A stretch of 64,000 bases of DNA from an uncultured Pedobacter sp. (GTDB taxonomy: Bacteria > Bacteroidota > Bacteroidia > Sphingobacteriales > Sphingobacteriaceae): contig NZ_CAMLIG010000001.1 of assembly GCF_946480185.1 (NCBI RefSeq), positions 62,001-126,000 on the forward strand, written 5' to 3'. The number at the start of each line of letters is the position of its first letter. The stretch's first letter is position 1. The position numbers and the translations under genes are program-made. The notes under the pieces were generated by a model. That model saw only the letters and a list, made by a program, of their open reading frames with translations. It made no database searches and was not told the DNA's origin. This document shows, in pieces, positions 53,802 through 62,337 of this stretch.

Positions 53802-54314
53802 ATGAAAAGTTTAAAATATATAGCAATGTGTGCTTTTGCAATTAGTGCTTTAAGCTCATGCGGACAATCAAAAAGTGCAACTTCTGAAAACTCAAGTTCT
53901 ATTGGGGCAACTAAAGGAAAGTTCCCGATTCAAAAAACAGAATCACAATGGAGAGAGATTTTAGGCCCTCAAGCTTTTGAAATTATGGTAAAAGAAGGAA
54001 CCGAACCTGCTTTTAAAAATGCTTATTACAATAACCACAAAAAAGGAATTTATGTAAGTGCGGCAACCGGCGACCCTTTGTTTAGTTCAGAAGATAAATT
54101 TGATTCGGGTACCGGATGGCCAAGTTTTACTAAACCAATTAATGATAAAGCTGTAATTTGGGTCAAAGATAGTTCTTACGGAATGACCAGAGATGCAGTG
54201 ATTGAAGCTAAAACTGGTTTACATTTAGGCCATGTTTTTAATGACGGCCCTGGCCCTACCGGCTTAAGGTATTGTATCAACTCGGCCGCATTAAAGTTTG
54301 TTCCGGCAAAATAA
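53802..54314 (+). CDS. msrB: Exported methionine-R-sulfoxide reductase B
   Basis: A 170-residue lipoprotein form of MsrB: lipobox LSSC (Cys20), then the MsrB domain from about 45 with GIYVSAATGDPLF, DSGTGWPSFTKPI, HLGHVFNDGPGPTGLRYCINS. The catalytic Cys is C158. The two CxxC zinc sites of many MsrBs are absent, replaced by S/T, so this is a zinc-free type. It repairs oxidised Met in envelope proteins, with an unknown electron donor. A terminator follows closely. Confidence 0.93.
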   Translation: MKSLKYIAMCAFAISALSSCGQSKSATSENSSSIGATKGKFPIQKTESQWREILGPQAFEIMVKEGTEPAFKNAYYNNHKKGIYVSAATGDPLFSSEDKFDSGTGWPSFTKPINDKAVIWVKDSSYGMTRDAVIEAKTGLHLGHVFNDGPGPTGLRYCINSAALKFVPAK

Positions 54315-54319
54315 TTCAT

Positions 54320-54350
54320 AAAAAAGCATCGACTAAATCGATGCTTTTTT
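54320..54350 (+). terminator. Rho-independent terminator after msrB
   Basis: AAAAAGCATCGA / TCGATGCTTTTT stem, loop CTAAA, plus T run. Same core as the terminator at 6641. Confidence 0.92.
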
Positions 54351-54452
54351 GTTTTACAACACTTTATGCTGGGGTTAACATAGGTCAAGGAAAGCATTGC
54401 TATTACGCCTGCTTATATGCAATACCATTCGTAACAGACAAATTCCGCCTTG

Positions 54453-54986
54453 AGTCACTTTCTCCTTGATGAGAAAGTAACCAAAGAATCAAGACTTCCG
54501 AATCTTTGTTCATTCTACCACGGTAAATCCTTAGAGCACCATCCAAGCCGTGTGAACGGCAGTGCTTGATGAAATTTTCTGCACCACTTCTGCGGATGCC
54601 TGATGTCCGTCGGTTAACAAAAGGAAGTGCAAAAAGATTTACCGGGCTCCAATCCAAACATTCAAAGGCCGGAATTGCTGACTGGCTCTGCCGGTTTAAA
54701 AAAATCAATCCAACAATATGAGTTCCCATAAGACAAGGAGCGTTGGGAGTGCCGGGAGATCAGAAAATCAATAGCACAAACTTTGTTAAAGCACTGCCAA
54801 GCCTATAGCGAAAGCGGTTTTACGTCGGGTTTGCAATGAACTTCGTTAACGTAGCTCCTAGTAAAAATTAGCGCTATCGATTTTCTGATGTGTGATGGCT
54901 TTGCGCCCAAAGCACCTGTGTGAGAAGAAAAGATTTTTGTTTCTTTTCATCCGAAAAGAAATAGCCTCCCGGCGGCAATGAGCCGG
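54453..54986. repeat. Large structured direct repeat, copy 1
   Basis: 534 bases, about 90% identical by eye to 55093-55625. It includes a CTTTCTC-CTTGAT-GAGAAAG hairpin near its left end, a long-range 17-base inverted pair with one mismatch (54759-54775 with 54873-54889), a hairpin TTTCTTTTC-ATCC-GAAAAGAAA (54940-54961), and a CCGGC...GCCGG hairpin at its end. The right part of the core, from about 54688 to 54841, is identical in both copies. No protein-like frame is convincing: minus-strand open frames exist but mirror the repeat. Possibly a structured RNA or a mobile repeat. Confidence 0.8.
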
Positions 54987-55092
54987 GGAGATCTCAAATC
55001 AATAATATTTCTTAATAGAAGAATATCTCCTCATATCAAAGGAAAAAGCCCATTTCACAAACCTTTCCGTCCCTCATTGGCGGGACAAGCCT
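54987..55092. other. Spacer between the two large repeats
   Basis: 106 AT-rich bases without a gene; nothing recognisable apart from a small CCTCATTGGCGGGAC-like stretch. Confidence 0.4.
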
Positions 55093-55625
55093 AGTCACTT
55101 TCTCCTTGATGAGAAAGTAACCAAAGAATCAAGGCTTCCGAATCTTTGTTCATTCCACCGCGGTAAATCTTTTGAGCGCAATCCAAGCCGTGTGAGCGGT
55201 AGTGCTATCACGGAATTTCTGCAACACTTTTGCGGATTGCTGATGTTCGTCAGTTAACAAAGGAAGTGCAAAAACATTTACCGGGCTCCAATCCAAACAT
55301 TCAGAGGCCGGAATTGCTGGGAGGCTCTGCCGGTTTAAAAAAATCAATCCAACAATATGAGTTCCCATAAGACAAGGAGCGTTGGGAGTGCCGGGAGATC
55401 AGAAAATCAATAGCACAAACTTTGTTAAAGCACTGCCAAGCCTATAGCGAAAGCGGTTTTACGTCGGGTTTGCAATGAACTTTTCTTAAAGTAGCTCCTA
55501 GTAAAAATTAGCGCTATCGATTTTCTGATGTGTTGTGGGTTTGCGCCCAAAGCACCTGTGCGACAAAAGAGGTTTTTGTTTCTTTTTACCTAAAAAGAAA
55601 TAGCCTTCCGGCGGCAATGAGCCGG
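55093..55625. repeat. Large structured direct repeat, copy 2
   Basis: 533 bases. Same order of hairpins as copy 1, with the 17-base inverted pair at 55398-55414 and 55513-55529 unchanged. In the TTTCTTTTT-ACCT-AAAAAGAAA hairpin (55579-55600) the innermost C-G pair of copy 1 is a T-A pair, a compensatory change. Confidence 0.8.
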
Positions 55626-55975
55626 TTAGATTTTGAAACAAAAATCTGATCCAATTAATAAGAAAAGCAAACAACAGTAAGTACTTAAATCCAGTCCAAC
55701 CTCTGTAGGTTACAGATTGCCACAGCTCCATGCTCAGTCCTGCGCTTCGCTTCGCGATGACGCGTTAAAAAAGAGTGGCGCCAACAAAGCAAGACTAAAA
55801 CCACTACCGTTAATAAGCGATAAATTCCGACTTGGCGGTTGCGGTAGTGATGAAGAAATAAAAGTACTGCCATAGTAGCAAACGGCGTAGCGGAGATAAA
55901 ATTCTAATCCAATATTAAAACCCAAAAACATTCTTTAGCCACTATTAAAGAATAACAATTCCCTATTTTTACAAC
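55626..55975. other. Gene-free spacer before rsmH-like gene
   Basis: No credible gene in 350 bases. It holds a CGCTTCGCTTCGCGATGACGCG stretch (near 55743), a motif seen in Bacteroidota intergenic repeats, but no clear promoter. Minus-strand open frames here look like chance. Confidence 0.4.
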
Positions 55976-57025
55976 ATGGAAGATCAAACACCAAAAAGCA
56001 CTCGTCGCGTTCGCTATAAAGGCACTCACCCTAAATCTTTTAAGGAAAAATATAAGGAGCTCAATCCTGAAAATTTTTCGGAAGATGTAGAAAAAGTGAT
56101 GCAACAAGGCCGTACACCAGCTGGCATGCACCGTTCCATCTGTGTAAACGAAATTTTGGAATTTCTAAATATACAACCCGGACAAATTGGGATGGACGCT
56201 ACTTTAGGTTATGGTGGGCATAGTTTGGAAATGCTGAAATGTTTGATGCCAAATGGGCATTTGTATGCTACAGATGTTGACCCTTTTGAATTGCCTAAAA
56301 CTAGGGACCGACTGGCGGCTTTAGGTTATGGTCCGGAAGTTTTGACGATTAAAAAAATGAATTTTTCAAACATAGACTTAATTGCCGAAGAAGCCGGACC
56401 TTTAAATTTTGTACTGGCAGATCTAGGGGTTTCTTCTATGCAGATTGATAACCCAGACAGAGGTTTTTCTTTTAAAATTGATGGCCCTTTAGATTTAAGG
56501 CTGAACCCAAATAGTGGCATACCGGCCGCTACATTATTAAAAAAAATATCACAAGAAAAATTAGAGGAGTTGTTTATAGACAATTCTGATGAACCCTATG
56601 CCGAGGAAGTTGCGACAGCAATTATACAGGCAATTAAAAGAGGCGAGCAAATAACAACTACCACACATTTGAAAGAAGTGATTAAAGAAAGTTTGGATTT
56701 CCTTCCGCCCAATAATAGAGCAGAAGAAGTTAAAAAAACCTGTCAGCGCTGTTTTCAGGCTTTAAGAATTGAGGTAAATAATGAATTTGGCGTATTAGAG
56801 AAATTTTTAGAAAAACTTCCGGATGCTTTGGCGCCAGGAGGAAGAGTTGCCATACTTTCTTTCCATTCTGGCGAAGACCGCAGGGTGAAAAAAATATTTA
56901 AAGCTTTTTACAGAGGCGGTATTTACAGTGAGGTTGCGCCAGACCCTATCAAAGCTTCTGCTGAAGAAATAAACAGTAACCCAAGAGCCAGATCTGCTAA
57001 ATTAAGATGGGCAATTAAGGCTTAG
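55976..57025 (+). CDS. RsmH-like 16S rRNA m4C1402 methyltransferase, stand-alone
   Basis: A 349-residue MraW/RsmH-family enzyme: DATLGYGGHS (74-83), DLGVSSMQID, RGFSFKIDGPLDLRL, ALRIEVNNE, ILSFHSGEDRRVK and NPRARSAKLR at the end, all of them family hallmarks. It has about 45 extra N-terminal residues rich in Lys/Arg, and the usual HxPV near the start is HRSICV. rsmH normally lies in the division/cell-wall cluster after mraZ; here no such genes are around. It may be a paralogue with another rRNA or protein target, or the only copy relocated. Confidence 0.85.
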   Translation: MEDQTPKSTRRVRYKGTHPKSFKEKYKELNPENFSEDVEKVMQQGRTPAGMHRSICVNEILEFLNIQPGQIGMDATLGYGGHSLEMLKCLMPNGHLYATDVDPFELPKTRDRLAALGYGPEVLTIKKMNFSNIDLIAEEAGPLNFVLADLGVSSMQIDNPDRGFSFKIDGPLDLRLNPNSGIPAATLLKKISQEKLEELFIDNSDEPYAEEVATAIIQAIKRGEQITTTTHLKEVIKESLDFLPPNNRAEEVKKTCQRCFQALRIEVNNEFGVLEKFLEKLPDALAPGGRVAILSFHSGEDRRVKKIFKAFYRGGIYSEVAPDPIKASAEEINSNPRARSAKLRWAIKA

Positions 57026-57219
57026 TTTTTAAAGAAATATAGAGTATAAAACTTTGACAAAAGCAATCCCAAAAATGGTTATTTATACCCTTAAGTTGCA
57101 TAAATAAATATTGCCTAAAAAATAATTATCAACGGCGATTGACGTTTTTATTTTGTTCAGAAATAATTCAGAAAAAGGATTTAAATTTATGTCAATCAAT
57201 TGAGTTTAATTTTAGCATT

Positions 57220-57561
57220 ATGAAAAAATTATTCATGTTCGCCATTGCAGCAGCATTTGGCTTGAGCACCACATTTGCACAAACAACTCCGGCAACTACT
57301 AAAAAAGTAGAGAAGAAAGCCAAAATGACCACTACCGCTAAGGCAGTAAAAAAGGAAGAAACCAAAAAGACGGTAACAACGGCGAAAGTAAACACGCCAA
57401 AAGCAGAAACCGTTAAAAAAACGGAAACAACAACGTCATCAAGCGTTAAACTTAAAAAAGACGGAACGCCAGACAAACGCTACAAAGCAAAAACAACAGC
57501 AACAGGTCCGCTAAAAAAAGACGGAACGCCAGACAAACGTTACAAAGCAAATAAAAAATAA
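57220..57561 (+). CDS. Secreted Lys/Thr-rich protein with KKDGTPDKRYKA repeats
   Basis: A 113-residue exported protein. The signal peptide ends at TFAQ (about residue 20). The mature part is basic, Lys/Thr/Val-rich and disordered, ending in two copies of LKKDGTPDKRYKA (about 77-89 and 98-110) that also match at the DNA level. I choose ATG 57220 because it opens the signal peptide; upstream in-frame codons look non-coding. Followed by a perfect terminator, so it is probably abundantly expressed. Function unknown. Confidence 0.75.
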   Translation: MKKLFMFAIAAAFGLSTTFAQTTPATTKKVEKKAKMTTTAKAVKKEETKKTVTTAKVNTPKAETVKKTETTTSSSVKLKKDGTPDKRYKAKTTATGPLKKDGTPDKRYKANKK

Positions 57562-57583
57562 TTTTTCTTTGCTGAAAATCACC

Positions 57584-57621
57584 AAAAAGGTTCAATACGT
57601 AAAACGTATTGAACCTTTTTT
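57584..57621 (+). terminator. Strong rho-independent terminator
   Basis: Perfect 17-base stem AAAAAGGTTCAATACGT / ACGTATTGAACCTTTTT with a three-base loop and further T residues. Confidence 0.93.
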
Positions 57622-57673
57622 TATAACAGATAAAATTTATTATTTGATGGATAAAAATACTTGCTTACCAGCA

Positions 57674-58948
57674 TCAGATGACAAACTCGGGATTTTCTCT
57701 TAACGCGTTACGTTCAATATTTACTACTTTTAACCTCACTTTCTTAAGCAGAAAATAGAATACTATAGCAGTAATTAAACCTATTAGGCTCTCCATCAAC
57801 AATGTTTTTTGTGCGCCGATGTGGTTTGCTGAAAATCCGACCAAAAGACTCCCCAGCGGCATCATTCCCTGAAATGCCATCGCAAAATAGCTGATTACCC
57901 TGCCTCTCATTTTATCGTCCACATGAGTTTGGATAAAACTATTTGAACCAGAAATTTGGATCATTTGCCCTACACCAGATATCAGAATAAAGAATAAACC
58001 GATGCCAAACCATGGCGTAAAAGAGAAAAACAAGAGGCTACCGGCAAACGTAAAAACAGAAAGCACCACAATTTTTGATAGGTTTTTTAATTGTTTTGCG
58101 CCCGCTAAATAAATTGCCCCGCACAAAGCGCCTAATCCAATTGCACCTTCTAAATAGCTTAAAGTGGAAGCATTTCCGTTAAAAACATCTTTTGCAAAAA
58201 TGGGAAGTAAGGTGGTAACAGGCATCAAAAAGAAACTGATACAAGCCATCAACAAAATCATTAAACTTAAATCGGGCTTGGTTTTAAGATATTGATAACC
58301 TTCTTTTAAACCTTGCCAAACACTATCGCTTGTTTTTACAATTTCTCGAGGTTTAATTTTAATGGCTAATAAAGATCCAATTACAAAGAAAAAGCTGATA
58401 CCGTTAATTAAAAAACACATCCCCTCGCCTACCCAAGTAATTAACAAACCAGCCACCACTGGACCAATTAAGCGGGCCATATTTACCATGCTTGAGTTTA
58501 AGGCAATTGCGTTTGGCAAATCCTTTTTATTATCAATTAACTCAATCATTAAAGATTGCCTGGAGGGAATATCAAACGCATTGATACAACCCAATAAAAC
58601 GCTTAACAAAATAATACCTGTGGTACTATAAAAACCGCCTAAAATCATGGCCGCCAATAACCCTGCCTGCACCATTGAAGCTATTTGCGTAATTAATAGA
58701 ATTTTATATCGGCTATGTCTGTCGGTCACCGCCCCTCCATAAGGTGCTAATAACAATGTTGGGATCTGACTTGCAAACATCACTAAGCCCAGTAAAAAGG
58801 CAGAGTGCGTGACATCGTAAACCAACCAGCTTACGGCTAAACGCTGCATCCATGTGCCAATTAAGGAAATGGACTGACCTGCAAAGTAAAATTTATAATT
58901 GCGGGATTTTAAAGACCTGAATACATCAGATAAATTTGGTTTTGCCAT
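57674..58948 (-). CDS. MFS transporter (EntS/MFS_3-like)
   Basis: A 424-residue major facilitator with about 12 helices. SLIGTWMQRLAVSWLVYD (28-45) and the A-loop GAVTDRHSRYKIL (76-88) are typical of the MFS_3/enterobactin-exporter-like group, and SRQSLMIELIDNKKDLPNAI is conserved in it. It is likely an efflux pump for a siderophore or drug-like compound; substrate unknown. No siderophore biosynthesis genes are near. The metA gene lies upstream in the same direction. Confidence 0.85.
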   Translation of the reverse strand: MAKPNLSDVFRSLKSRNYKFYFAGQSISLIGTWMQRLAVSWLVYDVTHSAFLLGLVMFASQIPTLLLAPYGGAVTDRHSRYKILLITQIASMVQAGLLAAMILGGFYSTTGIILLSVLLGCINAFDIPSRQSLMIELIDNKKDLPNAIALNSSMVNMARLIGPVVAGLLITWVGEGMCFLINGISFFFVIGSLLAIKIKPREIVKTSDSVWQGLKEGYQYLKTKPDLSLMILLMACISFFLMPVTTLLPIFAKDVFNGNASTLSYLEGAIGLGALCGAIYLAGAKQLKNLSKIVVLSVFTFAGSLLFFSFTPWFGIGLFFILISGVGQMIQISGSNSFIQTHVDDKMRGRVISYFAMAFQGMMPLGSLLVGFSANHIGAQKTLLMESLIGLITAIVFYFLLKKVRLKVVNIERNALRENPEFVI

Positions 58949-59017
58949 TATTAACTAGACAAATAAATGAGCGTTCGGTTTATTTATACATTGTCAAAAT
59001 ATCCCAAAAAACACGGC

Positions 59018-59063
59018 TTTTTCACCATAAAGTGCTTCACTTTGAACTGCTAATTGTGAAAAA
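59018..59063. other. Nested inverted repeats between metA and the MFS gene
   Basis: Outer arms TTTTTCAC / GTGAAAAA enclose an AAAGTG-CTT-CACTTT hairpin. It could be a weak terminator for metA, though no T run follows directly. Confidence 0.35.
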
Positions 59064-59082
59064 ACCTGTTAATAAATCAGTA

Positions 59083-60027
59083 TTAACTATTATCCTTTAA
59101 CTCACCCAATTGCGCCACATCTTTTAAATCAAAAGGTGTTTCTTGATACACAAAATAGTTTAACCAGTTATTAAACAACAAATTAGCATGACCTGTCCAA
59201 CATACCAGTGGAGAGTTTTTTGGGTCATCTCCACGGTAATAATTTTGTGGAACTGGTACAGAAAGTCCTTTATTAATGTCTCTTTTATATTCGTTGTGAA
59301 GCATTAAAGGAGAATATTCAGAATGCCCGGTGAGGTAAAACTCGCGTCCACCTCTGGAAGAAGCAATAGCTATTCCCGCTTCATCAGATTCTGCCAAAAT
59401 AGATACTTGTTCCTTGCTTTCAATATCGGTTTTCAAAATAGTAGTATGCCTACTGTGCGGAATAAAAAACTCGTCATCAAAGCCACGGAATAATGGATAT
59501 CCTTTTTCTGTAGCGGTGTGTTTAAATACACCAAATAATTTTTCGGTTAAGGGCGTCTTTTTTACACCATAAAAATGATACAACGCAGCCTGAGAAGCCC
59601 AACAAATGTACAATGTGGAAGTAACATGCGTTCTGGCCCAATCAAAAATGCTTGTTACCTCTTTCCAATAACTCACTTTTTCAAAATCCAACATCTCAAC
59701 AGGAGCTCCAGTAATAATCATCCCATCATAATAATTCTCCTTTACTTTACTAAAACCCTTGTAAAACATTTGTAAATGCTCTTCTGATGTGTTTTTTGAA
59801 GTATGCGAATCAAGTCTTAAAAACTCAACTTCTACCTGTAAAGGGTTGTTAGATAATAACCTTACAAAATCTGTTTCTGTAGTGATTTTAATAGGCATTA
59901 AATTAAGAATCAGCACACGCATAGGACGGATGTCCTGAATGTCTGCCCGCAGTTCATTCATCACAAATATGTTCTCTTTTTTTAGAAGCTCTATTGCTGG
60001 AAGATTGTCTGGTATCTTAACTGGCAT
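59083..60027 (-). CDS. metA: Homoserine O-acetyltransferase, MetA family
   Basis: A 314-residue enzyme acylating homoserine at the first committed step of methionine synthesis. The catalytic C142 (ICWASQAAL), H235 and E237 (LTGHSEYSP) are at the standard positions. Residue 111 is Glu (GAPVEMLDF) rather than the Gly of E. coli MetA; Glu111 is known to select acetyl-CoA over succinyl-CoA, so this is probably a MetA-type acetyltransferase. No SAM riboswitch could be made out upstream. Single gene with a -7-like box. Confidence 0.92.
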   Translation of the reverse strand: MPVKIPDNLPAIELLKKENIFVMNELRADIQDIRPMRVLILNLMPIKITTETDFVRLLSNNPLQVEVEFLRLDSHTSKNTSEEHLQMFYKGFSKVKENYYDGMIITGAPVEMLDFEKVSYWKEVTSIFDWARTHVTSTLYICWASQAALYHFYGVKKTPLTEKLFGVFKHTATEKGYPLFRGFDDEFFIPHSRHTTILKTDIESKEQVSILAESDEAGIAIASSRGGREFYLTGHSEYSPLMLHNEYKRDINKGLSVPVPQNYYRGDDPKNSPLVCWTGHANLLFNNWLNYFVYQETPFDLKDVAQLGELKDNS

Positions 60028-60053
60028 ATTATATCCTTTTTCTTTTTGATGCG

Positions 60054-60061
60054 CAAAAATA
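60054..60061 (-). promoter_or_regulatory. Bacteroidota -7-like box before metA
   Basis: Minus-strand TATTTTTG matches TAnnTTTG, 26 bases before the ATG at 60027. Confidence 0.4.
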
Positions 60062-60315
60062 TAAAGAATATATTAAAACGTTCGATGATTGTTAGTGCGT
60101 AAAAGTCAGCGTAGCGTAAATACACATTCAATAGTCATAATAGGATTTCTTTTTTGATTTTAGAAAATGTGTTAAAACCAAAATAAGAAGGTCTGTACAT
60201 TTCACCCCCTTAATAAGTATAAAAACAACCCTATTTAGACTAAAAATCTCATCAATTTAGCTTTCCAAACCAAACAACCAATTTTAAATAAAAATTTAAA
60301 TTAATTAAGTTAAAA

Positions 60316-61533
60316 ATGAGAAGATTATTCCCATTACGTTTTGGCCTTGTAAGCCAGCAGAAATTATTAACGCTTGTGCTATCAGTAATTTTTTTGTCAG
60401 TTGTTTCCTGCTCAAAATCAAAAAACAGCATTACGCCAATTGTACCGATAACTCCTACGCCTCCTCCTCCAACATCAACAGTTATACCGCCAATTAACAC
60501 CAACTCAACAACGGCAAAAGAAATAATTAAAGATATGTCTGGAGGTTTTAATTTAGGCAATACCTTTGACCTCCAAAGTAGCAGCAACAGTCCAACTTTA
60601 ACAGCTATAAAACCAATTATAGATTTGTATTACGATGCGGGCATGAGGCATATTCGTATTCCAGTAACCTGGACAGAAGGTTTTACATCTAACATTGCGG
60701 ATGCTAATGGCAACGTAAATTACCAAAACAGTAGATTTTTAGAGCTTAAAGCCGTGATTGATTACGCCCTTTCAAAGAAAATGTACGTTGAAATTAATGC
60801 TCACCATGAACATAATTTAAAAAACAACTATGATGGTAGCGCTGTTTACAACAATAAATTTAAAACACTGTGGACAGGAATTGCGACTTACTTTAAAGAC
60901 TATCCAAAACAATTGATTTTTGATGTTTTGAATGAGCCAGATGGTGCTTTAGGGCAATGGAGTGGAAATGGTGCGGTTTATCCTTTACCTACAAACCCCA
61001 ACTGTTTGGCACTAACCAGACAGTTAAATAAAGTGGCTTATGATGCAATTAGGGCTGTAGGCGGAGGAAATACTACACGAATTATTATGGTTGAGCCCAA
61101 CGGACAAGGTAACCAAGGCATGATAGAAGAGACATATCCAGACAAGGCAAGTTTACCCGGTGGTGGAACCGATGCTTATTTAGCCATACAAGTACATAGC
61201 TATGATCCATGGGCTTTCTGTGGCGAAACAGGTTCAAATTCGGCATTTCCGGGTAGTTCCACCATCTCAAACGCAATAAACAAAGTAGCTTTACAGTCAA
61301 CTATTTTGGATGTACCAATAAATTACGGCGAGTTTGGCGTGGGCAGAAAAACTGGAACCGAAAGAAATACCGATCTTGTAAGAGGATACTACAAAACCGT
61401 AAAAACAGCTACTCTTGCGCAAAACATGTCATATACGGTTTGGGATGATAGAGGTTGGTTTGCTTTAATTGCAGCTAACGGAAACGGTGGATATACTTTT
61501 ACGAATAACATTGTCCCATCCATGTTTCAATAA
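60316..61533 (+). CDS. Glycoside hydrolase family 5 lipoprotein (endoglucanase-like)
   Basis: A 405-residue lipoprotein: signal and lipobox VVSC (Cys32), a Pro/Thr-rich linker (about 40-66) and a GH5 catalytic domain. The acid/base E207 is in DVLNEPDG and the nucleophile E339 in NYGEFGVG; RHIRIPVTW and AHHEHN (161-166 region) are conserved. GH5 enzymes cleave beta-linked glucans or mannans; the N-terminal region GGFNLGNTFD suggests a cellulase-like member. It probably works on the cell surface. No SusCD pair is nearby. A strong terminator follows. Confidence 0.93.
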   Translation: MRRLFPLRFGLVSQQKLLTLVLSVIFLSVVSCSKSKNSITPIVPITPTPPPPTSTVIPPINTNSTTAKEIIKDMSGGFNLGNTFDLQSSSNSPTLTAIKPIIDLYYDAGMRHIRIPVTWTEGFTSNIADANGNVNYQNSRFLELKAVIDYALSKKMYVEINAHHEHNLKNNYDGSAVYNNKFKTLWTGIATYFKDYPKQLIFDVLNEPDGALGQWSGNGAVYPLPTNPNCLALTRQLNKVAYDAIRAVGGGNTTRIIMVEPNGQGNQGMIEETYPDKASLPGGGTDAYLAIQVHSYDPWAFCGETGSNSAFPGSSTISNAINKVALQSTILDVPINYGEFGVGRKTGTERNTDLVRGYYKTVKTATLAQNMSYTVWDDRGWFALIAANGNGGYTFTNNIVPSMFQ

Positions 61534-61572
61534 GGCATTGAAATGATTTAATAAAGGAAGTTCAAATTACAT

Positions 61573-61604
61573 AAAATCCCCGGCCATAAAGTCGGGGATT
61601 TTTT
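61573..61604 (+). terminator. Rho-independent terminator after the GH5 gene
   Basis: Ten-base stem AAAATCCCCG / CGGGGATTTT with a ten-base loop, then T residues. Confidence 0.9.
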
Positions 61605-61640
61605 ATTTTTTACTAGGATATAATGTACAGTTGAAGCATT

Positions 61641-62276
61641 TTAAATCAACTGTTGGCGGTAAGCGTATTTAATTAAGCCTACAATATTTTGTGTTCCAGT
61701 TTTTCTGAAAATGTTTTTACGATGTGTTTCAACCGTTCTTTCGCTGATAAAAAGTTGATCTGCTATTTGTTTGTTGCTGAACTCTTTTTCTATCAGTTTA
61801 ATAATTTCACGTTCTCTGTTGGTCAACCGACTGGCTTCTGAATGATCTCCAAAAGTATTCATCATTTCTTTGGTGATATCCTGACTGAAATAATTATTGC
61901 CCTCATAAACTTGAGTGATGGCATTTATCAATTCTTCTTTACCCGTACTTTTTAATATAAAACCAGAAATTCCGGCTTTAATCATTTCAGAAATCACAAA
62001 CTTATTGCCTAACATGGAAATACAAACCACTTTGATATGCGGAAAACTGGCTTTCACTAATTTCGTGAGTTCAACACCGCTTAAACCTGGCATCTGAATA
62101 TCTGTGACGAGGATATCAATTTTCAGCAATTTTATTTGCTCCAGCACATCCATCGGATTATTGCTACAGCCACAAATATTGATCTGTGGATAGTGTTGCA
62201 GTAAAGACATCAAGCCGTCTAACACCATCTGGTGGTCATCAACCATAAACAGGTTTATTTTTTCACGATTATCCAT
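61641..62276 (-). CDS. NarL/FixJ-type response regulator
   Basis: A 211-residue regulator. The receiver domain has acidic residues D13/D14 (MVDDHQ), phosphoacceptor D59 (LVTDIQMPG) and K109 in the ILKSTG segment. The C-terminal LuxR helix-turn-helix is at about 150-205 (LTNREREIIKLIEKEFSNKQ, IADQLFISERTVETHRKNI). It is the last gene behind its cognate kinase with 61 bases between them. Confidence 0.93.
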   Translation of the reverse strand: MDNREKINLFMVDDHQMVLDGLMSLLQHYPQINICGCSNNPMDVLEQIKLLKIDILVTDIQMPGLSGVELTKLVKASFPHIKVVCISMLGNKFVISEMIKAGISGFILKSTGKEELINAITQVYEGNNYFSQDITKEMMNTFGDHSEASRLTNREREIIKLIEKEFSNKQIADQLFISERTVETHRKNIFRKTGTQNIVGLIKYAYRQQLI

Positions 62277-62337
62277 TCTTTTAAATTTAAAAATCTAAAC
62301 AACCACCTAACTAAAAACTAACTAACCAGCTAAAAAA

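Noticed and set aside
54403..54729. Minus-strand open frame of 108 codons starting MGTHIVG
   Set aside because: It lies inside large repeat copy 1, shares its start with a frame in copy 2 and then diverges through frame changes; it behaves as repeat DNA rather than a gene.
55150..55368. Minus-strand open frame of 72 codons starting MGTHIVG
   Set aside because: The counterpart in repeat copy 2; C-terminal part differs completely from copy 1, so no protein is being conserved.
55498..56131. Several overlapping minus-strand frames before the rsmH-like gene
   Set aside because: They overlap each other, the repeat and the rsmH-like start, and have no recognisable motif.
60028..60315. SAM riboswitch before metA
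   Set aside because: I could not find the conserved stems of SAM-I or SAM-II in this spacer on the minus strand; only a -7-like box and AT-rich DNA.
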